From Pantoea alhagi (GTDB taxonomy: Bacteria > Pseudomonadota > Gammaproteobacteria > Enterobacterales > Enterobacteriaceae), in assembly GCF_002101395.1 (NCBI RefSeq), contig NZ_CP019706.1, positions 62,001 through 126,000 of the forward strand: a stretch of DNA of 64,000 bases, written 5' to 3'. The number at the start of each line of letters is the position of its first letter. Within the stretch, counting starts at the first letter, position 1. Position numbers and translations under genes: made by a program. Positions 42,755 to 50,258 of the stretch are shown one piece after another. The notes under the pieces were generated by a model that worked only from the letters and a program-made list of their open reading frames with translations, was not told the origin of the DNA and made no database searches.

Positions 42755-44041
42755 ATGGCTTCACAGCAAACCGCAATCCAGAACGGGCGGACGGCAACAC
42801 GCGTTAGCAGCTGGCGTAAAACCGATACCATGTGGATGTTAGGACTGTACGGCACCGCCATTGGCGCGGGCGTCCTCTTTTTACCGATTAATGCCGGCAT
42901 TGGTGGGCTAATTCCACTGATCATTATGGCCCTGCTGGCCTTCCCAATGACCTATTATGCGCACCGTGGCCTGTGCCGCTTTGTGCTTTCCGGCAGCAAG
43001 CCGGGCGAAGATATCACCGAGGTAGTGGAAGAACATTTCGGCGCAGGCGCCGGTAAAGTTATTACCCTGCTCTACTTCTTCGCAATTTACCCTATCCTGC
43101 TGGTCTACAGCGTGGCGATCACCAATACGGTAGAAAGCTTTCTGACCCACCAGTTGCACATGCAGGCACCGCCGCGCGCGCTGCTGGCGCTGCTGCTGAT
43201 TGTCGGCCTGATGATGATTGTGCGCTTCGGTAAAGAGGCGATTGTGAAAACCATGAGCATGCTGGTTTTCCCGTTTGTTGCGGTGCTGATGCTGCTGGCG
43301 CTGTGGTTAATCCCTAACTGGAGCACAGCGATTTTCCAGCACGCCTCATTAAGCGGCAGCGGTAGCAGCCTGGGAATGACCTTATGGCTGGCGCTGCCGG
43401 TAATGGTTTTCTCTTTTAACCACTCGCCGATCATCTCCGCCTTTGCCGTTGCCAAACGTCAGGAATATGGCGAAGAGGCTGAAGCAAAATGCTCACGCAT
43501 TCTGGCGCTCAGCCATATGATGATGGTGCTGACGGTAATGTTTTTCGTCTTTAGCTGCGTGCTGTCACTGTCGCCAGCTAATCTGGCGGAAGCCAAAGCG
43601 CAGAATATTTCGATTCTTTCCTATCTGGCTAACCACTTTAATACGCCGATGATGGCGTGGATGGCGCCGATTGTGGCTATCGTGGCGATCACCAAATCGT
43701 TTCTGGGCCACTATCTTGGCGCGCGCGAAGGCTTCAATGGCTTAATTATCAAAAGCCTGCGCAGTCGAGGCAAAAGCATGGATGAGAAGAAGCTGAACCG
43801 CTTTACCGCCCTGTTTATGCTGCTGACCACCTGGCTGGTGGCGACCTGGAACCCGAGCATTCTTGGCATGATTGAAACACTGGGCGGTCCGATTATTGCG
43901 GTCCTGCTGTTCCTGATGCCGATGTACGCCATCAATAAAGTACCGGCGATGCGTCGTTACAGCGGTGCGCTGAGCAATATCTTTGTCACGCTTATTGGCC
44001 TGATCTCCATCTCCGCTATCATTTTTTCCCTTCTGGGCTAA
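42755..44041 (+). CDS. sdaC: SdaC, serine:proton symporter (HAAAP family)
   Basis: Serine transporter of the hydroxy/aromatic amino-acid permease family. 428 residues (E. coli SdaC 429), with long identical stretches: WRKTDTMWMLGLYGTAIGAGVLFLPINAG, EDITEVVEEHFG, LYFFAIYPILLVYSVAITNTVESF, VMVFSFNHSPIISAFAVAKR and ITKSFLGHYLGAREGFNG. Eleven hydrophobic segments are visible. Of three nearby ATGs the third (42755) has GGAG at the right spacing. E. coli sdaC is followed by serine deaminase sdaB elsewhere on the map; here there is no sdaB and a terminator closes the gene. Confidence 0.95.
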   Translation: MASQQTAIQNGRTATRVSSWRKTDTMWMLGLYGTAIGAGVLFLPINAGIGGLIPLIIMALLAFPMTYYAHRGLCRFVLSGSKPGEDITEVVEEHFGAGAGKVITLLYFFAIYPILLVYSVAITNTVESFLTHQLHMQAPPRALLALLLIVGLMMIVRFGKEAIVKTMSMLVFPFVAVLMLLALWLIPNWSTAIFQHASLSGSGSSLGMTLWLALPVMVFSFNHSPIISAFAVAKRQEYGEEAEAKCSRILALSHMMMVLTVMFFVFSCVLSLSPANLAEAKAQNISILSYLANHFNTPMMAWMAPIVAIVAITKSFLGHYLGAREGFNGLIIKSLRSRGKSMDEKKLNRFTALFMLLTTWLVATWNPSILGMIETLGGPIIAVLLFLMPMYAINKVPAMRRYSGALSNIFVTLIGLISISAIIFSLLG

Positions 44042-44054
44042 TTCGCTACACACC

Positions 44055-44086
44055 AGGCCAGCACACTGCTGGCCTTCCTTATTTTC
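44055..44086 (+). terminator. Rho-independent terminator of sdaC
   Basis: AGGCCAGC (44055-44062) and GCTGGCCT (44068-44075) close a five-base loop, followed by TCCTTATTTT. Confidence 0.85.
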
Positions 44087-44092
44087 TACGGC

Positions 44093-44321
44093 AGTTCAGG
44101 CCTCAACTATCTCCGGAACACAAAGCGCGGAAAGTTCAGGCCATAGCCATCGCGAGCACAAGGCGCAGAAAGTCCAGGCAGAAGAGTAAAGCGTCCCGCG
44201 CCATGGACGGCGCGGGTCGAGCTGTCAGGGATGACATATTTTGCGTCTTTACGATCGGCCTGGACTCTCCGTGCTGACACCGAAAACTCAGACTTCAAAC
44301 AGATACAGAACGGCCTGAACT
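44093..44321. repeat. Multi-copy decamer / inverted-repeat array between sdaC and dacC
   Basis: The decamer AGTTCAGGCC or AGTCCAGGC(C/A) occurs three times forward (44093-44102, 44133-44142, 44171-44180) and twice inverted (44257-44266, 44312-44321). Longer similarity extends around several copies (AGCGCGGAAAGTTCAGGCC against the complement of 44257-44275 with three mismatches). At the centre CCCGCGCC-ATGGAC-GGCGCGGG (44195-44216) forms an 8-bp GC-rich hairpin. It fills nearly the whole 303-base gap between convergent sdaC and dacC. It resembles extragenic mosaic repeats seen in other enterics; the family was not identified. Confidence 0.75.
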
Positions 44322-44344
44322 TCTCTCGCCGGCGTCAAACGCGC

Positions 44345-45547
44345 CTACGAGAACCACTGACCAAACCAGCCGTTCAGCTTCATCATCACAAAATCAAACA
44401 TCCGGCTAAAAAAACTGCCCTCCTGCACCGGCTCCAGTACCACTAACGGCCGTTGCGCAATCGTCTTGCCATCCAGCTGGAAATTAATCGTTCCCACCTG
44501 CTGATGCTTTTTCAACGGTGCCTCCAGCTGCGGCGAACTCAGGGTAAAACTGGCCTTCAAATCTTTCATCTGCCCTTTCGGGATAGTGAGGGCAGCATCT
44601 TTTGCCACGCCAAGCGCAACCTCATTCCGATCGCCAAACCAGACGCGCTGCTGAGTAAAAGGCGCATCGGCCTTAACCGGCGTGACCGTTTCATAAAAAC
44701 GGAAGCCCCAGGTCAACAGCTTTTCACTTTCGCGAAAACGGATACTGTCGGTCTCCGCGCCCATAACCACAGAAATCAAACGCATATCCCCTTCGGTAGC
44801 CGAGGCCACCAGATTATGACCCGCGCCTGACGTATGACCGGTTTTAATCCCATCAACATGCAAATTGCTGCTCCACAGCAGACGATTGCGGTTACGCTGG
44901 GTAATATTATTAAACGTAAACGACTTCTCTTTATTCAACGCATACTCTTCCGGCACGTCACGTATCAGCGCCTGCCCCAGTAACGCCATATCGCGCGCGG
45001 TACTGTACTGACCTTCCGCATCCAGCCCGTGAACGGTTTTGAAATGGGTATTTTTCAGCCCCAGCGCGTTAGCATAATTATTCATCAGCCCGACAAAGGC
45101 ATCCTGACTGCCCGCCACGTAATCCGCCAGTGCGATACTGGCATCGTTACCTGACTGAATCACTATGCCTTTATTCAGCTCCGATACCGGAATCCGGTCG
45201 CCGGGCTTGAGAAACATCAGCGACGAACCTTTAAGAACCGGATTACCGGTCGCCCAGGCATCCTGCCCTACGGTAACCATATCGTCGCGGGTAATCTTGC
45301 CGCTTTTAAGCGCCTGACCAATCACATAGCTGGACATAATTTTCGTCAGGCTGGCGGGATCGAGACGCTGATCGGCATTGGCCTCCGCCAGCACCTGGCC
45401 GCTGGCGTAATCCATCAGCACCCAGGCTTTAGCCTCAACCTGTGGCGCAGCAGGTGCCTGTACGGCATTAACAACAACGGGAAGCAGCAACAGCGTGCCG
45501 CAGAGCGCCAGCGAACCAACGCCGGCGTGAAGACGCAATTTTTTCAT
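44345..45547 (-). CDS. dacC: DacC, penicillin-binding protein 6 (D,D-carboxypeptidase)
   Basis: Low-molecular-weight PBP that trims the terminal D-Ala from peptidoglycan pentapeptides. 400 residues, the E. coli length. The signal peptide spans about residues 1-28. Catalytic motifs are S66-L-T-K69, S132-G-N134 and K234-T-G236. The C-terminal beta domain and the amphipathic membrane anchor (SRMFDFVMMKLNGWFGQWF) are present. It is divergent from the HAD gene and convergent with sdaC across the repeat array. E. coli deoR, normally adjacent, is missing. Confidence 0.97.
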   Translation of the reverse strand: MKKLRLHAGVGSLALCGTLLLLPVVVNAVQAPAAPQVEAKAWVLMDYASGQVLAEANADQRLDPASLTKIMSSYVIGQALKSGKITRDDMVTVGQDAWATGNPVLKGSSLMFLKPGDRIPVSELNKGIVIQSGNDASIALADYVAGSQDAFVGLMNNYANALGLKNTHFKTVHGLDAEGQYSTARDMALLGQALIRDVPEEYALNKEKSFTFNNITQRNRNRLLWSSNLHVDGIKTGHTSGAGHNLVASATEGDMRLISVVMGAETDSIRFRESEKLLTWGFRFYETVTPVKADAPFTQQRVWFGDRNEVALGVAKDAALTIPKGQMKDLKASFTLSSPQLEAPLKKHQQVGTINFQLDGKTIAQRPLVVLEPVQEGSFFSRMFDFVMMKLNGWFGQWFS

Positions 45548-45799
45548 GATGGAATCAGATAACCTGTAGAAATAGTATAAGTTTCATTGGGATATGAAAC
45601 GCAGCGTCTTACGCTAACCTGTCGGCGCGTTGATTAAAACGGCTGCATCGTAAAGTTTCTTAGAGTTTATTAGATAAACCTTATTCTGTGCCTTAACACA
45701 AATCACACAGACCAGGGTTGATTCTGATTTTGCCTAAATCAATTAAGACGATCACAAAATTCCGCTAATCTGATTAAACCCGCTCCGAGGAGAATCACC

Positions 45800-46456
45800 A
45801 TGGATTTAGCGCTTTTCGATCTTGATGAAACGCTGATTTGTGCAAACAGCAACAGCCTGTGGATGCGCTGGCTGGCATCGCAAGGCTACGCACCTGAAAG
45901 CTTAATTGCTGAAGAGCAGAGATTAATGGCGCAGTATCATCAGGGGGAGATCCCGCTGGAAACCTACATGAACAGAACGCTGGCACCGTTAACCGGGATG
46001 GCGACGCTAACCGTCAGCGGTTGGGTTCGCCGTTTTATACAGCGTGATATTGTGCCGCGTGTTTACCCCGCCGCCCGTGAACGGCTTGCCTGGCATCAGC
46101 AACGCGGCGACACCATTATGCTGGTCTCCGCCGGAGGCGAGCATCTGTTAACGCCCATAGCGCAGCGGCTTGGGCTACACGGCGCGCTGGCGGTGGGCGT
46201 GGAAATTATCAACGATCGCTACAGCGGCCAGCCGTGCAGCACCCTAAACGGGCGAGCGGGCAAAGCGCCTCATTTGGCTGACTGGCGATCGCTGCAACAG
46301 GAGAAACGTTTTCAGCATACCTGGGCCTACAGCGATTCGATTACCGATCTCCCGCTGCTGGAACAGGCGGATCACGCCTGCGTTATCAACCCTGATATTC
46401 AGCTATTGCAGGAAGCACGGCAGCGCGGCTGGGAAGTCACGCACTGGGAAAAATAA
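45800..46456 (+). CDS. HAD-IB family phosphatase
   Basis: Cytoplasmic hydrolase of HAD subfamily IB (SerB/CicA-like), probably a phosphomonoesterase; its substrate is unknown. 218 residues. Motif I is FDLDETL (nucleophile D7, acid D9); motif II is MLVSAGGEHL; the motif III lysine is in LNGRAGKAPHL; motif IV is YSDSITDLPLLEQA. The helical cap spans about residues 15-75. CCGAGGAG precedes the ATG. E. coli K-12 has no counterpart at this place (gstB lies there), so it is an accessory gene relative to E. coli. Confidence 0.85.
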   Translation: MDLALFDLDETLICANSNSLWMRWLASQGYAPESLIAEEQRLMAQYHQGEIPLETYMNRTLAPLTGMATLTVSGWVRRFIQRDIVPRVYPAARERLAWHQQRGDTIMLVSAGGEHLLTPIAQRLGLHGALAVGVEIINDRYSGQPCSTLNGRAGKAPHLADWRSLQQEKRFQHTWAYSDSITDLPLLEQADHACVINPDIQLLQEARQRGWEVTHWEK

Positions 46457-46461
46457 TCCTG

Positions 46462-46495
46462 CCAGCCTGACCCGCACGCCACAGGGTCAGGCTGG
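46462..46495. terminator. Hairpin between convergent HAD gene and yliI
   Basis: CCAGCCTGACCC and GGGTCAGGCTGG form a perfect 12-bp stem with a ten-base loop. It starts five bases after the HAD-gene stop and ends 15 bases before the yliI stop. On the minus strand AGGATTATTTTT follows. Confidence 0.78.
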
Positions 46496-46510
46496 ATCCC
46501 GTCTGGTGGC

Positions 46511-47626
46511 TCAGGGCTGCAAACCCACCTTCAGCAGCTTGCCATTGCTCTCATCGGTCAACACATAGAGATAACCGTCCGGTCCCTGACGCACATCACG
46601 GATCCGCTCGCCGCGATCCTGCAACAAACGCTCTTCTTCAATCACCTTATCGCCATTCAGACTCAGGCGAATCAAATTTTTCTCTTTCAGTGCGCCGATA
46701 AACAGCGAGTTTTTCCAGGGCTGAAAACGTGCGCTATTGTAAAAGGCCGTGCCGCTGATGGCGGGTGAATTTTTCCACCAGTAAACCGGCTGTTCAGTAC
46801 CCGGCGCTTCACCGCCTTTTGATTCAGGCACCTTATCGCCGCTATAGTCAACGCCCCAGGTGGCCAGCGGCCAGCCATAGTTTTTCCCTTTTCGCGGAAT
46901 ATTAACCTCATCACCGCCGCGAGGGCCATGCTCGCTTTCCCACATCTCCTGCGTCCAGGGGTTAAGCGCCAGCCCCTGTGGATTACGCAGACCATAGGCC
47001 CAGATTTCCGGGCGCGCATTGGGCCGCGTAACAAAAGGGTTATCCTGCGGTACCGTGCCATCGCCTTTCAGACGCACCAGTTTGCCGGTGAGCTTATCCA
47101 GATCCTGCGCGGTTGCGCTCTGGAAATTATCGCCAAAGGCGATCCACAGATACCCTTCGCGGTCAAAGGCGAGGCGGGTGCCAAGGTTAGCACCGCCGGA
47201 AAGCCTGGGCTGCTGACGCAGCACTACCCTGAAATCCGCCAGCCGACGCCCGTCTTCGCTCAGTCTGCCGTAGCCAACCACCGCCCCGGCGCGCCCGCTT
47301 TCATCCGCTTCGGTATAGCTGAGCCAGACGCGGCGGCTTTGGGCAAAATCGGGCGCCAGCGCCACATCCAGCAGGCCGCCCTGACGCTGATGCCATACCT
47401 CCGGCACGCCTTCAACAGGCTGCGACAGCCCCTTTTCCGGCTGCCACAGGCGTAGCGCGCCTGACCGCTCGGTCAACAGAATGGTTTTATTATCGGGTAA
47501 AAAAGCCAGTGACCAGGGGTGATCGAGCTTGTCCTGCAACTGCTGCACCGTAACCTGCGCCGCCAGAGAGGAGGCTGAAAACAGCAGCGCCCCGCTTAAT
47601 ACCAGAGAGACTAATGGACGAGACAT
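46511..47626 (-). CDS. yliI: YliI (Asd), PQQ-dependent aldose sugar dehydrogenase
   Basis: Soluble periplasmic PQQ enzyme that oxidises aldose sugars. 371 residues (E. coli 371). The signal peptide is LVSLVLSGALLFSASSLAA. The six-bladed propeller of the soluble glucose dehydrogenase family is marked by LDHPWSLAFLPD, QGGLLDVALAPDFAQS, YGLRNPQGLALNP, EHGPRGGDEVNIPRKGKNYGWP and DVRQGPDGYLYVLTDE. ATG codons at 47629 and 47626 are both possible; AAGGAG lies three and six bases upstream, so the second is preferred. The 176 bases upstream hold a plus-strand RNA candidate. Confidence 0.94.
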   Translation of the reverse strand: MSRPLVSLVLSGALLFSASSLAAQVTVQQLQDKLDHPWSLAFLPDNKTILLTERSGALRLWQPEKGLSQPVEGVPEVWHQRQGGLLDVALAPDFAQSRRVWLSYTEADESGRAGAVVGYGRLSEDGRRLADFRVVLRQQPRLSGGANLGTRLAFDREGYLWIAFGDNFQSATAQDLDKLTGKLVRLKGDGTVPQDNPFVTRPNARPEIWAYGLRNPQGLALNPWTQEMWESEHGPRGGDEVNIPRKGKNYGWPLATWGVDYSGDKVPESKGGEAPGTEQPVYWWKNSPAISGTAFYNSARFQPWKNSLFIGALKEKNLIRLSLNGDKVIEEERLLQDRGERIRDVRQGPDGYLYVLTDESNGKLLKVGLQP

Positions 47627-47716
47627 CATGCACTCCTTCAGAAATCAGAGGGTAAACTGTGATTATTTTCACGCTTTGGCGCTTAAAAAAGCTAAAAATT
47701 CGCCAAAAAGTCAAAG

Positions 47717-47745
47717 TTAACTAATCTTTTAACTAACGTTAATAT
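47717..47745 (+). promoter_or_regulatory. Candidate promoter of the ArcZ-like RNA
   Basis: TTAACT (47717-47722) and TAATAT (47740-47745) are 17 bases apart. A transcript would begin near 47752, inside the ArcZ-like seed. The call is weak because the sequence is AT-rich; a longer, processed precursor is equally possible. Confidence 0.35.
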
Positions 47746-47749
47746 TTAG

Positions 47750-47791
47750 TTTCCCTGGTGTTTGGCCCGTCCTGTTGGCGGGCTTTTTTTT
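47750..47791 (+). ncRNA. Candidate ArcZ-like small RNA
   Basis: TTTCCCTGGTGTT (47750-47762) followed by TGGC matches the conserved seed of the Hfq small RNA ArcZ (TTTCCCTGGTGTTGGC in E. coli, from memory) with one inserted T. Directly after it is a Rho-independent terminator on the plus strand: GCCCG-t-CC (47765-47772) with GG-CGGGC (47777-47783), then eight T. No plus-strand gene lies upstream for 1.3 kb, so the terminator is an orphan; both flanking genes are on the minus strand. The true arcZ locus is between elbB and arcB, not here. The 5' end is unknown. It could instead be an inefficient terminator of the LprI-like gene, but the T-run is on the wrong side for that. Confidence 0.5.
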
Positions 47792-47805
47792 ATCCTGCAA
47801 CGGCT

Positions 47806-48228
47806 TTATTCCTGCTCTGCGGCTAAATCGGTGCTCACGCGCAATTTATATAGATCGATCGCTTTGTCCCGGATCACCTTTAATTTTGATTCTGCCGCCA
47901 CCAGCGGCCATACCGTTCCCTGTTGCTGCTGATAATAGGCCGAAATCGCCGCGTTATAGCTGTCGCGATAGTGCAACCAGCTACGCTGCGCGGCGATTAT
48001 TTTCTGCCTGACGCTTTGCGGCTGCGCGTTAAGCAATAGCTGATACTGCTTATTCAGCTCGTCATCCCACTGCTGAATAGCGCTGCTGTAGCACTGCGCA
48101 TTATCGGCCGTGCTGTTGGCATGCAGCTTACACGCCTGCAGTTGCTGATCAATCTCCTCGCCTGGCTCTGCCGCCAGGCCGATCATGGGAAAGGTCAGCG
48201 ACAGCAGTACTAATGCGGTTAACTTCAT
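47806..48228 (-). CDS. LprI-like (DUF1311) secreted protein
   Basis: Predicted periplasmic protein of the LprI/DUF1311 family; Mycobacterium LprI inhibits lysozyme, and the function of enteric members is unknown. 140 residues. The signal peptide is MKLTALVLLSLTFPMIGLA. The conserved pattern CKLHANSTADNAQCYSSAIQQWDDELNKQYQLLL has two cysteines, and AQRSWLHYRDSYNAA is the family hallmark. There is no lipobox. It lies 64 bases downstream of the Gfo/Idh gene in the same direction. No E. coli K-12 counterpart sits here. Confidence 0.8.
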   Translation of the reverse strand: MKLTALVLLSLTFPMIGLAAEPGEEIDQQLQACKLHANSTADNAQCYSSAIQQWDDELNKQYQLLLNAQPQSVRQKIIAAQRSWLHYRDSYNAAISAYYQQQQGTVWPLVAAESKLKVIRDKAIDLYKLRVSTDLAAEQE

Positions 48229-48292
48229 TTGATTACCTCAATCGGTGCCGCATTGCGCGGCGCTGGCTGACGGCCCAGCCGCCGCAATGTAC

Positions 48293-49261
48293 TCAGGATT
48301 CAAAGGGGTAACGGATCCCCCATCGCTGACGAATATCAGTCATCAGGGCCACAACATCATTGGTCAGATAGTGCAGTGGATTCACGCCTTCGGCGGCATA
48401 TTTTTCCAGCGCCAGAATTTCATACTGTAGCGCACGCCCGGTCTCCCCCGCTTCAAGGGTTTCCATGGTGCCATCCGCCCAGCTTAACTGCGCCTGCTGC
48501 GCGCGCGGGAAATCATCAACGGTAATAAAGCCATGCTCGCAGGCGATAATGCCGCGCTTCGGCATTTTGGCGCGAAACGCCAGCGAGATGGTGGCCATTT
48601 CGTTTTGGCTGTTTTGCAGCAGAATGCCGCACTGTTCGTCAACGCCGGTGCTGAATTTAGCCACTGTGGTAAACAGCTGGTTCGGCTGCTCACTCAGGAA
48701 AAAGCGGGCAAACGAGAGCGCATAAGTGCCGATATCCAGCAACGCGCCGCCTGCCAGCTGTGGATTAAAGAAACGGTTATTGGGGTCGGCTTCTTTAACG
48801 GTGCCAAAAGAGACCTGAATCATTTTCAGCTTGCCCAGTTTTCCGCTTTCAATCAGCGTTTTCAGCTGATGAAACAGTGGCATATGAAACAGCGTCATCG
48901 CCTCGGCTACGATCAGCTTCTTCTCTGCCGCCAGCTGATTAATCTCACTCAGCTCATCGCTGCTGACAGTTATTGCCTTTTCCACCAGCAGATGCTTGCC
49001 CTGCTCCAGCGCCTGCTTCATCCAGCTGAAATGGCTGGCGTGTGGCGTAGAGATATAGACCGCGTCTATTTGCGGATCGGCCAGCATCCGGGGAATATCA
49101 TCAAATACCCGCTCAATACCGTAGCGTTGCGCAAACGCTTCACCTTTCTCGCGGCTTCTGGCACCTACCGCATAGATTTGCCTGCCCATTGCTTCCTGAG
49201 CAGCGGCAAACTGATGCGCAATAGCGCCCGGTCCAATAATTGCCCATGTTAACGGCTTCAT
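48293..49261 (-). CDS. Gfo/Idh/MocA family NAD(P)-dependent oxidoreductase
   Basis: Cytoplasmic oxidoreductase of the Gfo/Idh/MocA family; its substrate is probably a sugar or cyclitol and is not known. 322 residues. The Rossmann motif is WAIIGPGAIAHQFA, and the family EKAITVSSDE replaces the common EKP motif (Pro to Ala). The C-terminal substrate domain has the GGALLDIGTYALSFARFF stretch with the conserved D and Y. It lies between gsiD (82 bases upstream) and the LprI-like gene. In E. coli the gsiD neighbours yliE and yliF are c-di-GMP genes; this gene takes their place. Confidence 0.82.
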   Translation of the reverse strand: MKPLTWAIIGPGAIAHQFAAAQEAMGRQIYAVGARSREKGEAFAQRYGIERVFDDIPRMLADPQIDAVYISTPHASHFSWMKQALEQGKHLLVEKAITVSSDELSEINQLAAEKKLIVAEAMTLFHMPLFHQLKTLIESGKLGKLKMIQVSFGTVKEADPNNRFFNPQLAGGALLDIGTYALSFARFFLSEQPNQLFTTVAKFSTGVDEQCGILLQNSQNEMATISLAFRAKMPKRGIIACEHGFITVDDFPRAQQAQLSWADGTMETLEAGETGRALQYEILALEKYAAEGVNPLHYLTNDVVALMTDIRQRWGIRYPFES

Positions 49262-49310
49262 TTTTCCTCTCTTTTTGCTGTCCGAAGAGTAAGTGTAGAC
49301 AGCGAAAGGC

Positions 49311-49334
49311 GCGACGGGTGAATTTGCCCGTCGC
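49311..49334 (-). terminator. Hairpin after gsiD
   Basis: GCGACGGG (49311-49318) and CCCGTCGC (49327-49334) close an eight-base loop, nine bases beyond the gsiD stop. On the minus strand the tail is GCCTTTCG, a poor T-run. Confidence 0.6.
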
Positions 49335-49343
49335 GGGCGGTTT

Positions 49344-50249
49344 TCAGCTTTTCAGTTTCGGATCGAGCGCATCGCGCAGGCCATCGCCCAACAGGTTAAA
49401 GGCCAGCACCGTCAGAAAAATCGCCAGGCTGGGGAAAATCGCTACGTGCGGTGCCATCACCATATCCGCTCGCGCCTCGTTAAGCATCGCGCCCCACTCT
49501 GGCGTAGGCGGCTGCGCGCCCAGCCCCAGAAACGACAGGCTGGCGGCGGTGATAATCGAGGTGCCGATGCGCATGGTGAAATAGACCACAATCGATGAGA
49601 CCGTGCCGGGCAGAATATGGCGCACCATCAGAGTCCAGTCCGATGCGCCGATACTGCGTGCCGACTCGATAAAGGTTTGATGCTTCAGCACCAGCGTATT
49701 GCCGCGCACCAGACGGGCAAAGGCGGGCACGCTGAAAATTGCTACCGCCACGATAACGTTGGACATACCGCTGCCCATGATCGCCACGACCGCAATCGCC
49801 AGCAAAATCCCCGGAAAGGCGAACAGCACATCGCAGATGCGCATAATAATGCGGTCCCACCAGCCCTCATAGTAACCAGCCAGCAGACCGAGCGCGGTAC
49901 CGATCGCTCCGCCGATAGCGACGGAAAAAAAGCCCGCCAGCAGCGAAATGCGGGTGCCCACCAGTACCCGACTAAAAATATCGCGGCCAAGGGAATCCAC
50001 GCCAAACCAGTGCATGGCGGAAGGGCCTTCCGTCAGCCGGTCATAATCAAAATAATTTTCAGCATCAAATGGCGCAATCCACGGCGCGCATATTGCCAGC
50101 ACAATCAGCAATAACACAAAAACGCCAGCCGCCAGCGCCACAGGCTGACGGCGGAAACGTCGCCAGAATTCGCGCCACGGCGTACGTACCCGCTCGCTCT
50201 GTTGCAGGGGCATCACCTTCAGAGCTGCCTCTCGTCGCCAGTTTTTCAT
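49344..50249 (-). CDS. gsiD: GsiD, glutathione ABC importer permease
   Basis: Membrane subunit of the GsiABCD glutathione importer. 301 residues (E. coli 303). The DppC-type N-terminal OppC_N segment (TPWREFWRRFRRQPVALAAGVFVLLL) precedes the permease domain; the ATPase-docking loop is ESARSIGASDWTLMVRHILPGTVSSIVV; the periplasmic GVDSLGRDIFSRVLVGTRISL is typical of the family. It starts nine bases after the gsiC stop and is the last gene of the operon. Confidence 0.96.
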   Translation of the reverse strand: MKNWRREAALKVMPLQQSERVRTPWREFWRRFRRQPVALAAGVFVLLLIVLAICAPWIAPFDAENYFDYDRLTEGPSAMHWFGVDSLGRDIFSRVLVGTRISLLAGFFSVAIGGAIGTALGLLAGYYEGWWDRIIMRICDVLFAFPGILLAIAVVAIMGSGMSNVIVAVAIFSVPAFARLVRGNTLVLKHQTFIESARSIGASDWTLMVRHILPGTVSSIVVYFTMRIGTSIITAASLSFLGLGAQPPTPEWGAMLNEARADMVMAPHVAIFPSLAIFLTVLAFNLLGDGLRDALDPKLKS

Positions 50250-50258
50250 CGCAGCTCC

